Source: Diphasiastrum complanatum (Eukaryota; Streptophyta; Lycopodiopsida; Lycopodiales; Lycopodiaceae). Taken from it: a stretch of 64,000 nt of DNA. Each line of letters begins with the position of its first letter. Position 1 is the first letter of the stretch. The notes beneath the pieces were generated by a model. It did not search any database. It worked only from the letters and a program-made list of their open reading frames with translations, and was not told where the DNA came from. This document shows positions 1 through 62,311 of this stretch, piece after piece. The position numbers and the translations under genes are program-made. Location of the stretch: the NCBI GenBank assembly GCA_029204225.1, contig CM055099.1:50517662-50581661 (forward strand), in the 5' to 3' direction.

Positions 1-140
1 TACCACGCGTGAGTGTGCCATGTTAGGGATTTTTTTTAATCCAAATGTGTTCATGAAGAAATCTAGACGAAGCTCACTCGTTAAATAATGTTGCAATCAA
101 TGATGAGGACTAACACAATCTTCTGAGATGACTAAACATA

Positions 141-966
141 TCATAGATCCAGCGGTACCAGAATCCGCAGATCCCGGTACCGCGGATCCATACTGGTACC
201 GTGGATCCATACTGATCCGCAGTACCATAATATAAAATATTTTTTTTAATATTTTTTTAATTTTTTTTTAAAAATAAAATAAAATTAAGTGGGCAATATG
301 GGTTTCAGCTTGAAGTTGTTGACGAGAGCAGTGCATTTATGCAGGTTGCCGGTTTTGACGAGAGCGAACAGCCAAAGGACCAAGGGGATGCAAAACACCA
401 AAAAATGTGTTTTCGCTCAAGGAGTCGGAAGGCCAAATCATGAAGAGGTCGAACCGTCGGGGCCGGTAGACCCCCGGCAGCCCCCGAACCCCGCCGTAGG
501 GGGGCTCTGCCCCCAAACCCCCCGCCGGGGGGCTACCACCCCCTGGACCCCCCAAGACTTGCTGCTATGTAGAAACTGTAATCTAGCCATCTCGTAACCA
601 TCATGGTCTCACAACAAACCCTATACTAACAACTGTGCTCAGTAATGGCTTCTCCTCATAACGGGGGCCTTACAGATCTGAGCTCACGGTTAACTAGTGA
701 CTACTAAACTAGAGGTGCATTATTTAGTTGTCTAACACATTTTGTAGCTCAAAGCACCGGCAACCTGCATAAATGCACTGCTCTCATCAAGAGCTTCAAG
801 CTGATACCCATATTGCCCACCAAATTTAAAAATAAAAATTAATCTAAAAAAAAAAATTAAAAAATGGTGTCGCCCTGGTACCGCGGATTTTTGGGCGGCA
901 CCATAATGGCGGTACCACCATTATGGTACCGCGGTACCATAATGGCGGTACCACGTGCCACTATGA
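141..966. mobile_element. GGTACC-repeat DNA element, copy 1 (826 bp)
   Basis: Seen: the element begins TCATAGATCCAGCGGTACC and ends with the reverse complement of TCATAGTGGCACGTGGTACC, so the two ends share TCATAG plus GGTACC-rich subterminal sequence. Both ends carry many GGTACC or GGATCC repeats (141-230 and 870-960). Flanks AACATA (135-140) and AACATT (967-972) look like an imperfect target duplication. There is no transposase. The same two end types recur at 32375-36577 and 36820-37086, which supports a mobile family. Inference: non-autonomous DNA transposon; the superfamily is not determined. Confidence 0.7.
291..820. repeat. Inner inverted repeat of the GGTACC element
   Basis: Positions 291-356 and 753-820 are near-perfect reverse complements (about 66 bp, starting GGGCAATATGGGT). 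They enclose a C-rich core at 470-560. This is either a second element nested in copy 1 or an extended terminal repeat. Short open frames in the core have no recognisable protein. Confidence 0.7.
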
Positions 967-1682
967 AACATTAAGAAAAAAACCCATTCAGATCCACAAT
1001 TCAACATGAAAAGCATAATAATCGTACTGAAATTCTTAAAAAATCTTTCACATCATTTCAAACAAGTTTTTTCTCTTGCAGATTTATGTGAATTTGTTAT
1101 ATGCCAATAATAGCTTACATACATTCACTCCGTGCATGTATGATAGTCGGCTATAATTTGTCTGTTTCCCTTCGTCTCTTCTTCAAGGAATGAAAACCAT
1201 AATAGGATTTTCAATTCATTTTTTAAGATCAGGAGCATGTCCTCTAAGTTACTACAAACATATTAAGATCGTGATATTGCATGCAACATGTGGAATCTAG
1301 ATAGTATATATTCTTGATTGAACTTTAAGACTTTTTACAATTGGGTCTGGACAGACTAATAATAAAAGCCTCATCATATGTGCCACAACATGACGCTTGC
1401 AAAAGAATTCAGAAGTATGCTGTACTGCTTTCTATTTCATTACCACGTCCTTTATTGCCATTCAGCCAGAACAAAATCTGAAATGGACAAAAAATTTGGT
1501 TAAGGCATTCACAAATTGTACGTTCCCCAAATTGGTACCAAGCTCCAACTAACATGGCCCATCTGCACAGCCCATATGTCAAAAAAATACAATCCTTTTA
1601 CAGAGTACACAGCTAGTTCTTGTACATCTATGATGGAGCTACATCCACATCGCAGCAAAACTGGGATTTGAATTCAAAAGAA
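967..1682 (-). other. 3' flank and probable 3' UTR of CCC1
   Basis: No coding sequence is seen. On the minus strand an AATAAA hexamer lies at 1456-1451, about 230 nt past the CCC1 stop. It is a plausible poly(A) signal, but hexamers alone are weak evidence. Confidence 0.4.
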
Positions 1683-52392
<50,710 letters not shown>

Positions 52393-53434
52393 GTCCTGCT
52401 TCGATGTAGTCTCTTACGAAAATAGATGAGGAAACATTTGGAAGAACGCAATCAGTCAGTAGATTCCACCAAGCTATCCACGATTTCTTCTTTCCAACAA
52501 AACCCTTTGCACTGTCAATCTTACCACAACACAAACATACGATGCGGCACTACTAACACGTAATTCTCATGATGTCGTATGCAATGGCGGTAGTCAAGAA
52601 AGCTGCGTTAGGATATGAACTGGCCAAACCACCTTTGCAGAGGCGACTGATCTCATCACACTCTTGAATCTAAAAAGTTTCTGTCAATAACCAGAAATTT
52701 ACATAGGAATCGGACAATCGATCCACGTTTCCTTTTGGCAAGAAACTCTCAAAAGCAAGAGGCGACAAGATCCTGAATAAATAGATCAATTATGTAGCTT
52801 CCATTTATCACCTGTGTTGCATAATTGATTGTCTCGTCTGCCTCATCACAAAATAATATCAAATTCTTGCTTGCATAGCTTCAGGCCGTGAGAATCAGGG
52901 CTTACGCGGATCCACATTATTCAGAGCATTACCAGGAACACGGAAGCTGCCAAAACAGAAAAATAGAGAGATTGCTTTGCCCGATCTGAAAAATTTCTCG
53001 TCAAAAACTGCCTCATAAACGATTTGATTGCAGATACTGCTTGACTGGATGATTGCAATCATCGCGGAAATTCCTGATGGATCGTCGAGGAGAAAGAGAG
53101 AGAGTCGGACGAGCAAAACTCTCTTCGCAAGACTGAATCCGCCTTCACAAACCCGAAAATCCCTTTTCACACCTGACCACCAGTGAAGTAGCTTCCATTT
53201 ATCTACTTCCCATTTCACACCACACCACTAATAATTAAGAAAATATGGAAAACAATTTGGGGACCTTAGGGTGGTTTAAAGCTGGAGAGCCGAAGCCGCC
53301 AAGTCCCTTGTTTTCGATGGCGGGGTGGTGCCTTGGTCATAGTCCGACCAAGAAGGTTGGATATACACAAGGGACAACGTATATCCAATCAAGTCTACTG
53401 GTGGGTGCCAATAGGGACCCACACATGATGTAAT
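52393..53434 (-). other. Upstream of the CCC1 start: possible 5' UTR and promoter
   Basis: No confident coding sequence. An open frame at 53218-52895 (107 codons) has no recognisable family and may be leader sequence. A promoter could not be pinpointed. Confidence 0.35.
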
Positions 53435-53552
53435 ATGGAAGGTGTCGAGCAAAGGACATTCTGTTCAATAAGGATTTCCAAAAAACTTTCTCGCCTAAAT
53501 TTTTTTTGGAAATCCTTACCGGGCAGAATGTCCACTGCCTGGCACATTCCAT
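53435..53552. repeat. 118-bp hairpin (imperfect inverted repeat)
   Basis: Arms of about 55 bp: ATGGAAGGTGTCGAGCAAAG...TCCAAAAAA pairs with TTTTTTTTGGAAATCCTTAC...CATTCCAT, loop near 53490. It could be a MITE or a small-RNA hairpin; there is no evidence of expression. Confidence 0.85.
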
Positions 53553-53880
53553 TGCGTAATGGATATTTTGACTTTTTTCACATGTACATTATAAAGCGTA
53601 ATAAGCAGTTTGACTTTGTTTGACTAGTGTGAAACTGCCACATGGCAGTCGTACGTCTGCGCAGGCTAGAAAGTGCATGCAGCACAAGGATTTTGAAAAA
53701 AAAAAGATGTATATTTCGCTTATTTAAGATGTTAAAAAACGAGGCAAAATAGACAGAGTATCCATTACATTGAAGAAATTATGATGACACAGAGGAAGCT
53801 TGTTTCATTCTTGGATGAAGGTGGGCCTTTGGTTGCACCCATCACAATTGATGATCCATGCACAAAGGCATTATGGACTA

Positions 53881-54006
53881 GGTAGCGGGCGTGAGCAGGC
53901 CCGCTACCGGCTGTAGCATGCAGCCTTCATGCACCAAGCCGCCCAGCGGCGAGGTGCATTGAAGGCTACCTGCTACTAGGTAGCGGGTCTGCTCACGCCT
54001 GCTAAC
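53881..54006. repeat. 126-bp inverted repeat (GGTAGCGGGCGTGAGCAGG)
   Basis: Arms 53881-53935 and 53953-54006 are about 85 percent complementary, with a 17-bp GC-rich spacer. It is much GC-richer than its surroundings, so it was probably inserted (MITE-like). Confidence 0.88.
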
Positions 54007-54018
54007 GGGCATAATTGA

Positions 54019-54050
54019 AGTTTGGGCCTTTCAATTGAAAGGCCCAAACT
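54019..54050. repeat. Perfect 32-bp palindrome
   Basis: Centre TCAATTGA between 54034 and 54035; the arms AGTTTGGGCCTTTCAA and their exact complement show no mismatch. It lies 12 bp beyond the inverted repeat. Confidence 0.95.
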
Positions 54051-54660
54051 AATATGAGTTTAAACATTTGTGGTCAGATCCAATTAAAATCTGCCATCTG
54101 GCCACTATAAGCCCAAACATCAATTATGATTCTTGCATTTGACCAAGACTTAATGCACATGGCAAAGTGATTAGTTAAAACTCATTTGTCTTGGAACTAT
54201 ATGGTTGACATTTATTTTTCTTATCTCAATGATTCAGATTTGATTCAAATTGTGTGCAAGGATAAGGTATGATAAGATTCAAAAACATGTATTAAATGAT
54301 TTTCTGAATGTGAATAGATGATCTTTGGTAGCATGGTTTGTAAATTTTTAGATTAGTTACAATAGCATTAAACTATTGTGACAATTTACTGTGAAAAAAG
54401 CATTGGCACCTAAGGCACCTACCTCGATTTTTGGTCATTATTTTTTAATAATTTTTTTTTTACCCTGCCTAACTTATCAACACACTTCCTCTATTTTAAT
54501 TCAACTCGCACCGTAGTTCAACACTAACTTATTAATAACCCTAGGAATGGTGAAGTCATGGTATGGCGACCAAATATCACTACAGCGAATTTTTAATAAG
54601 GTTGTTACATATTTCCTGGCTAATTAAACAAAACGGAAAAACAAAAAAAAGTTTGATGAT

Positions 54661-54835
54661 TATGGAGATGGAATACAACATGCATTATATGCATGGTTAT
54701 CTTATGATACAAAATACCCTGATTTGGCTAATCATAAGTATGCGATGATATGGAGATGGTATACAACATGCATTATATGCATGGTTATCTTATGATACAA
54801 TATACCCTGATTTGGCTAATCATAAGTATTCGATG
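54661..54835 (+). repeat. 88-bp tandem duplication
   Basis: TATGGAGATGG...CATAAGTAT occurs at 54661-54748 and 54749-54835 with three or four differences. The translated frame (QHALYAWLSYDT, YPDLANHKY) looks protein-like but has no identified family. Confidence 0.9.
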
Positions 54836-57800
54836 AGAAACAATATTCTGATAGAGGCTCATAGTCGGTTGTATAGTGTCTTCATATACAACTTCCATTA
54901 ACCAATGTGTTATATGGAGAGCAATCTAGATATTCTAACTTGATTGGTCCATTACAAGCCCTTGCCTCTAAATTTTAGTTTGACCTTATGAGTTTAGCAT
55001 TATATAGCAAGCAAAGTTCTCATTCTTTTAGATATTTTTTTGTAGGTGGCAGTCATGCCATGTCTCATCCTATTCTTTTTGGCCATCATTGCTTGTACAA
55101 ACAAGAATCTTATTTCATGAAGTCTCGTGAGGCTTTCAAGTCATTTTTTAAACGATTTATTGTCATCTAGTATGTGCTCTACTGCTAATCGAAAACTGAG
55201 AATTATGAATTTGATTGGCATAACTGTAAAGACCACTAGGGAAAACCCCTGAGAACACAACAAGAGAGACTATGGAGCCAAACTGCCCAACCAAACCTAG
55301 CCCCCATGCCATGCCATGTGAAAGCAAGAGGAGAATAGAGCAACTGGCAACCTAAACCGCCAAGTTGTCGATGAGAGAATCCCTATCTCATTATATAGAG
55401 AGTATATTCATGTGCATGAACCCATGCAATCCCCATTCAAGTCAACTATAAATAGGTCACATCTCTTCATGTAGTCCTCCTGCATATATCCGTCACAGGT
55501 ACATGCACTACTCCATATGTCTCAATTAGAGTGTTTGGGTCCTCTCAAGGTCATTAGTCACATATAGGCCTTGACATGGAATTAATCTCAACATGGCTAA
55601 CAAACTAGAATATTGAAGGATCGGTCTACCATATTATGACTATTTCGTGTCCTTAACTGAATATGGCCATGACATTATTCTTCCCTTAAACTAGTTTTGT
55701 CCTTAGAACGAGAAAGAGAAGACATGAAATTATTCCTTAAGCTTTCAACTTTTATCCAAGAATTATTATCCTTAGTCTAATCTTTCCATCTAAATAAATA
55801 TTCAGAGATGCAACAATTTTTCAATTGCTTGCCTCTACACAAGAGTACTAACTCAAAATCCAAAGATACACTAGGCTATAAATCTTCCAAACGGTTTGAT
55901 CTTCTCCAAATAAAAGCTCATCACCTTCATATAATTTCAATTACATAAAACTTTGGGTGAATTAACTCTTAATTTTTTAGATCAGGTCCAAAAGCTAGAT
56001 ATGTTCATTTCTCTGATAGTCTAAAATCCAATCCACAATTTCTTGTAAATAGTAGTGCTTCTTGGTACAAATATTCTTAGAATATCCGAATATTCTAAAA
56101 TACAACAATTTAATCAAGTAAAATTTCTAGGAGATCCATCAAGACTCAAACAATTATACTCAATCCAGAGTATTACAATTACTCTAATGAGTTAATAGCC
56201 CCATTTCTAGCATCTCATGCAAGAAATCAACAATCCATCTGAATCTCAATAGATTTAACTGTCTCCTTTAAATCTGGAAATATAGATTGAACTTGTACAC
56301 AAACACATATAGACTACAATCTGTATCAGAATATCATCCGCTAAGGGAAGTAAAACTCTCGATAAGCAAAAAGAATTTACCTTACGAGAAATGTCTATGA
56401 GATACATTACTCAATAAAACACTGGAGTAAAGAGATTTAGATTTTCAAAATGCTAATCTGAAATCTCAACTCAGTTAGTAAACTGAGAGTTACTCAACAT
56501 ACTTAAGAATCAACACATTTCTTGATTATCCTCTGATTAAGTATCCATTTATGATCCCTCAATCACAAATAATTACGTTCTTATGATTCGTCAATCATAA
56601 TTCTCTCAAATCTCAAAACATACTTAATTGCTAAAGGATATTGGAGTTTATGTTTAAAAAACAACTCAAGAAATATATAAAAATCATTCTAAAATCTTCC
56701 CCATCCTGGAGATACTGGATTTTCAGAATATTCTTCAAACTGGATTCTTAACCAAAATGTGAGTTATCAAATTCCAAACCATCAAGTAGTCAAAGACAGA
56801 AAGCATACCATAATGATATCAATAATCGTCTTCATCCACCAAAAAACTTTAGATTATAGTCTAGAACTAAATCTAGATATCCAAAGTTCTACTGAATTTC
56901 TCAAAAATTCAATTGTCATTCTTGGAACCATTATGATTCGTTATCCAATTGAGCGCTCTGGGATACAATCACTAATGAATTGAGTTTTATTTCTCAACTG
57001 AGAAATACTCACCCAAGAATCTCGTATATCCTATGCACACAATTTCCCCTGATGAATCCAAACGATTCATAATCATGTGTCTTAGAAGCAATACACACCA
57101 AACAAACAATTCCTAGTGAATTTTCTTCACAATGTTCATCCCACCAATTAACTTCCACAGGAGTAAACCAACTACTCAAATTAATTGCCAATGATTTAGA
57201 AATCTCAAATGTCTAGGTGCATATCTTAAGTATACTAGTATAACACCACATTTAGATCCTTATCCAAATCACTTTTGAGTTAACCAATAAGTCTTTCACT
57301 AAAAGATAACTCTACAAGTATCTGTTTCAACAATACTTGATCATATGTCTATGTTCGCCGACTAGGTTAAGTGCACCAAATAACTCTAGCAACTAGGAAT
57401 ACATAGTAGATCCATACAAGATAAATCGTGCACATATGAGAATAATCTCACATACATGTAAGTCTTTATCTGGCAGATTCTTCCAAAATCTGCATATTCT
57501 ACTCTCATATCGCACTAAGAATCTTGTAACTCAGCTATGAAAGAATTTTATTTCTCTTGAGTAAATAACATATCTAGGAAATCTCTAAAACTAGGAATAC
57601 ATCCTCTCTCGCGAGTTTTCCAACCCAAATACAACTTAGCACCAAAAATTTTCTCATCAACCCCTTCTTGATCCTAGTACACCAACTAAGATTAGGTTGA
57701 TTTAAAACAAACATTTCATGATCAAATTCATTGTTATCCCTCAAAAACCTAGAATTAGTGACTTCTAATCTTAGTCAGTACTACTTATAATGATTTTCAA

Positions 57801-58156
57801 TTCCAAACCATCTCTAGTTCTAGATTGTTCCACACAATCCCTAGAGAATTTCTCTCAAATCTGTGCAACTGATGGGTCCTTACAATGGAATCTTACTCAT
57901 CACTTCACCCCTCTTTTTGAAAGAAATTTCCCATTTCTTATAGAAGTTTGCTGGAGATATGACAAATGAAAATCTCGTATTAGTGAACAGTCAATAATAA
58001 GTGCCTTCCAAATAGGATTCACTCTATTATACACATGGCTTCTCTTCTAGATATTCTCAACACGAGTGACAGTAATTATCATCTATTTGAGACCTATCTA
58101 TGCATAAGCGACAGTTCTGGACTAAGAAATTGAAATATCAATAACTTAGAACATTA
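54836..58156. other. Long AT-rich region without recognisable genes
   Basis: About 70 percent AT. A 60-codon frame at 54988-55170 and others (56759-56983, 57191-57009) have no family resemblance. It may be old transposon sequence. Confidence 0.45.
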
Positions 58157-58637
58157 TGTGAAAAATTTTAGATCATTAAAATCGAAAATATCCCTTTGAT
58201 CTTTGGTTAGAAAGACAAGCAATCACCAACCTTGCCAATGTAGAAAAATCAACATCTACACTATGAATGAAATGCAAACTCTAATAGATCTTGATCAAAG
58301 ATCAATCAAAACATGAAATGAAGTTGTTGTCCGTACAAAAACAGTAAGCTATTGTATGCTCTAGCATTGATATATCCTCCAAATCCTTGATAGATATGAT
58401 CAATCCTTTCATAACCTGCAACGCAAGAGCTCTGATACCATGTGAAGAATCTTAGATCATTAAGATCCAAAATATCCTTTTGATCTTTGGTTAGAAAGAC
58501 AAGCAATCACCAACTTTGCCAATGTAGAAAAAATCTACACTATGAATGAAATGCAAACTCTAATAGATCTTGATCAAACATCAATCAAAACATGAAATAA
58601 AGTTTTTTTTCGTAACAAATAGTAAGCTACTATATTT
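58157..58637 (-). mobile_element. TRIM-like pair of direct repeats around a primer-binding site
   Basis: Two direct copies of about 180-195 bp (58157-58345 and 58440-58637, about 90 percent identical) flank 95-110 bp. On the minus strand the right copy ends TTCTTCACA, followed at once by TGGTATCAGAGC (58439-58428), the initiator tRNA-Met priming site. This is the layout of a terminal-repeat retrotransposon in miniature. No clear polypurine tract or target duplication was found. Confidence 0.55.
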
Positions 58638-58754
58638 CACACTTATGGATTTGAAAATAACATTTAATGAGCATTCTACACCCAAAATTGCAAGATAGCA
58701 CCAATATAGTGCACCAATGGATAGATGACCCAAAGAGAACCATGTATAAGCATG

Positions 58755-58865
<111 letters not shown>

Positions 58866-59158
58866 TCTCTTCTCACGAGTTACATCCTTTTATAGCAGGT
58901 CCAAACCTAATTTCAAACTTTGGTTTCCCTCCATAATGAAAAATCCTACTATTATTGTCACTAGATTCAATGTCTCTACTACTCAAATTGAATCTACTAA
59001 AAACTCGTGTTCTACACTTTCCAAAAGTGTTTATTCAAATGCTTTTAGACTAATATACTTTGAAAAGTCAAACTCTAAGTCTAATATGAGAAATTGGCCT
59101 CAATTGTGTATTTGGGAATTTATCAAAACTATGACCAATCTTGACTAAACTAGCAAGA

Positions 59159-60032
59159 TTGGTATTTCAACCTGTCGGAAGAAGAGAAAACCACTTGGAA
59201 AGCGGTTAAAGCAGCTCTCATCATGTGCTTTAAACCCAGGAAGTTCCTTGAAAATCCGTTTCTCCTACTGAGAAAAGTAAAGATGGGAAAAAGAGAAAGG
59301 GTCAGGGACTATATCGAACGGGTCAAACATCTAAGATCTGAGTGCAATGCAGCCCTAACTCCCGATCATGCTGTGGTTCCTTGCGGGGTTGCTATGTAGT
59401 ATCCGAAGAGAGCTTAAACGATGAGAGCAGTACGCTACATTGTAGGAAGTAATGGAAGATGCCATCAGAGAATAGATGAGGATTCTGAAGATGAATCTTA
59501 TCCAACCACCCACACTCCAAGTCCTTTGGTAGCATCATCATCATCCAATGCAACCAACCTGTCCACCGAGCTACTGATGGAACAAATGATAAAGCTACAC
59601 AAGCAGCAGATGGTTGCTGAAGAACCAGTACCACAAGCGAGCTCACCATTACGTACTGATCAAAATGATCGGTTGCACCATCACGAACCACCTTTCCACA
59701 TGGTGGAGCTCGAGGATCCGCACACTGAAGTGCTCACAAGTTTGCTAGCAAGCCGTGTTGGTTTGTCCCTCGGAGAATTACTACGGATTGAGCCACAAGC
59801 CAAGAGCCTCCTGGCCGAATGGGCCAAAGCTGAAGTAGAACTAGTGATAACAGAGCCCATGTACTATGCGGGCTATGAAGAAACGAACAACATCCTCCAC
59901 ATTGGGGCAACGTGGGAAAGTGAAGAATACAACATCACCCTGCCAATCAAGATCTTATTAATAAAACTTGCAACACATGGAGAATCACTCGTTGGTTACT
60001 TATGTTGTTGGAGTTTGATTTCCGAACAGTAG
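59159..60032 (+). pseudogene. Gag-like and linker region of Ty3 remnant E
   Basis: 59159-59400 reads LSEEEKTTWKAVKAALIMCF, KPRKFLENPFLLLRKVKMGK and ERVRDYIERVKHLRSEC (gag). 59421-60032 is open for 203 codons, with a Ser/Gln/Glu-rich stretch and EEYNITLPIKILLIK. Its function is unclear. Confidence 0.65.
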
Positions 60033-61020
60033 TTCGCAAGGTAAAGCAACATTATATGGCGGATTATGTATCGCAAATCAAGAAAAAAAACCTGATGATG
60101 AGCTACATGATGCTGCCTTACTTTACATTGATATTGTACCAGAATGGGCCGCAGATATAGTTGAATATCTAATGTGGGGCCAATCGGATAAGTCTTTACC
60201 CAAGGCGGAACAACGAAAACTAATTTTGAAAGCTAGACCTTATCAGCTGATTGCTAGCCAGTTATATCGAAGTGGACCAGATGGTATTCTTCGAAGGTGT
60301 ATTCTTCCACATGAGGCCGCCCAAATCATTTCACTTTTGCATGAAGGCATGGGTGGAGACCATTTTGCATCCGACATTATAGTTCGCAAGATCTTGCAAT
60401 TAGGATGTTGGTGGCCAATGATTCATAAAGACACAAATGAATACCTGAAGAAATGCGAAGTGTGCCAAAGAGCTAGGAGGCCGATAAGGCCGAATTATGA
60501 TCTTCTACATCCAGTTCTAGCTCAAGCGCCATTCGAGAAGTGGGGATTGGACTATATCGGTCCAATTCAGCTTGCCGCAAGAATTTCACAAGCCCGATAT
60601 ATTATCGTGGCCACAGATTACCTCACCTAGTGGGACGAAGCCAAGGCAGTACGAATAGCTGACACTAGGATAGCTACCAAATTTCTATACGAGAATATCA
60701 TTGTGCGCTTTGGGTACCCGGTTGAGATAGTCAGCCATCGTGGAAGTCATTTTGTCAATGAGACCAATTGGAGGAATTCTTCGTGATCCATAGATTCAGC
60801 GTGTCTTATTATCCTTGTGGTAATAGACAGGTCGAATCATCCAATAAGATCTTGTGCAGCGTGATCACGAAAACAGTTGAAGCTAGCAGATCTGATTGGG
60901 AACACAAGTTACATGCTACTCTGTGGGCATTCAGGGCAGCTTACAAAGAAAGCACTGATCAAATGCCGTTTCGGTTGGTATATGGTCAAGATGCAGTATA
61001 ATTTTTGGTACCCTCATTGA
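60033..61020 (+). pseudogene. Integrase of Ty3 remnant E, catalytic Asp lost
   Basis: After a broken RNase H end (VVRK-KQHYMADYVSQI, DDELHDAALLYIDIVPEWA) come the zinc region HEGMGGDHFASDIIVRKILQ, LKKCEVCQRARRPIRP and core FEKWGLDYIGPIQ. TAG stands at 60628; the second Asp is changed (IVSHRGSHF instead of IVSDRGSHF); a frameshift follows near 60765; then FSVSYYPCGNRQVESSNKIL keeps the Glu. Inactive. Confidence 0.88.
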
Positions 61021-62311
61021 GAATTACCACAACCATGGAGCCGTGAACCTCGAGAAGTTAGATGGGACACCTTTCGACATGCCCATCAATGGTAGCCGAT
61101 TGCAGAAGTATTGGCCACCACAGTGAAACAGATCAGGGATGGTGATGACAAGTAACAAAAAGTCTATCTTCAAGGTCATCACACCCAGATCTAGGGAAAT
61201 CTAATCAGATCAAGCTAGATCCAACAAGACCCAGCAAGATCTGATAAGATCCAACAACATCCAACAAGATCCAAGTAAGATCTAGATCTAGATAGGATCA
61301 ATCGGGAAGTAGATCGTTAGATTGCACTATTTAGCCTCTCATTTTGCAAATCATAGGCCCCGATCTCAAGAAAACGTGGCAAAATAAAGACAAAATTCAC
61401 TAAAACTTATGGATCAGCTACCAATATCCTATCAAAATTTTCAGAGAATATACTATAGTCAGATCTAATCTGGATGCAAGAGAATAATAGTTTACAAGAG
61501 TTAAGGATTAGATAATCTCGAGATCTCATCAAAAAACACTAAAAAAGAGCACTTTTCTCATGATTTTTGGAGATCCCTTTAGAGTTAGATCTTAAAACCT
61601 TGACAATCACCAGATCTGACTCAGATGCATCTATGAAAATCTCTGCGAGAGTTAATGATGGAGAAATCTTCAAATTTGAGTGTTTGCGAGAGTTCAGAAG
61701 GGCAGAATCTTCAGAACCTTTGTAAAGCATCAAGATCAACAAACCAACCTTCGCAAGGGGCATAGATGGAATAAAAGTAGTGAAATCAGCTAAGGTACAT
61801 GGTCTGATCTTGAAAATCCAACATCTGGAGCAAGTTGTGTGAGAGATCTCTATGTACGAGGATTGAACCCTCGTAGACTGTCTGAAACCTCGTAGGAACC
61901 TTTGCAGGGCAGTCAGATCACCTTTTGGACCTTCACAGACTTCTTTGACGTCTTAGAATTTCGTGAAGAAGGTCCCTATGAAAATTTGGCTGGAACTGAG
62001 TTGGGAAAAGTGTACTTCACCTAATACACACTCTAATATAAGGGCAAATTAGAGTCATTTGTCACTTTACCTAGCAAAGCTTTGCCAAAATTTCAAACAA
62101 AATTTCCAAGTTCTTCGATTGCTACCAAATTTTCTACCAGCCATCATCTGCACTCTCTGATTTTAGACCTGCACTCAGAACCATTGTTGCCACCATCCAT
62201 TTTTCGATTTCCACTACGTTCTACTTTTTCAAGCCTTTTTACTGTTTCCATCATTTTTATTACTTTTTTCAACTCTTTCTTTGTCAACAGACTCTAACAA
62301 CCATTGCTAAC
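61021..62311. other. No gene seen; AGATCCAACA-type short repeats
   Basis: 61190-61290 has loosely repeated AGATCCAACAAGATC units. The rest is unremarkable. 62082-62297 is T/C-rich, leader-like sequence before the next ORF. Confidence 0.45.

Larger units (their letters stand above)
59159..61020 (+). mobile_element. Ty3/Gypsy remnant E (non-chromovirus type)
   Basis: Gag-like part, a gap, the end of RNase H, and integrase in order on the plus strand. RT is missing and no LTRs were recognised. The integrase style (HEGMGGDHFA, CEVCQRARRP) resembles Tat/Athila-type plant elements more than chromoviruses A, C and D. No chromodomain is present. Confidence 0.8.

Noticed and set aside
289-597. 102-codon plus-strand frame
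   Set aside because: It covers an inverted-repeat arm and a C-rich core of a transposon; no recognisable domain.
52895-53218. 107-codon minus-strand frame upstream of CCC1 as an extra coding exon
   Set aside because: The CCC1 start is preceded by an in-frame TAA and the 976-residue length is already right. At most this is leader sequence.
54836-58156. Organelle-derived insert, suggested by high AT content
   Set aside because: No chloroplast or mitochondrial gene, tRNA or rRNA was recognised in it.
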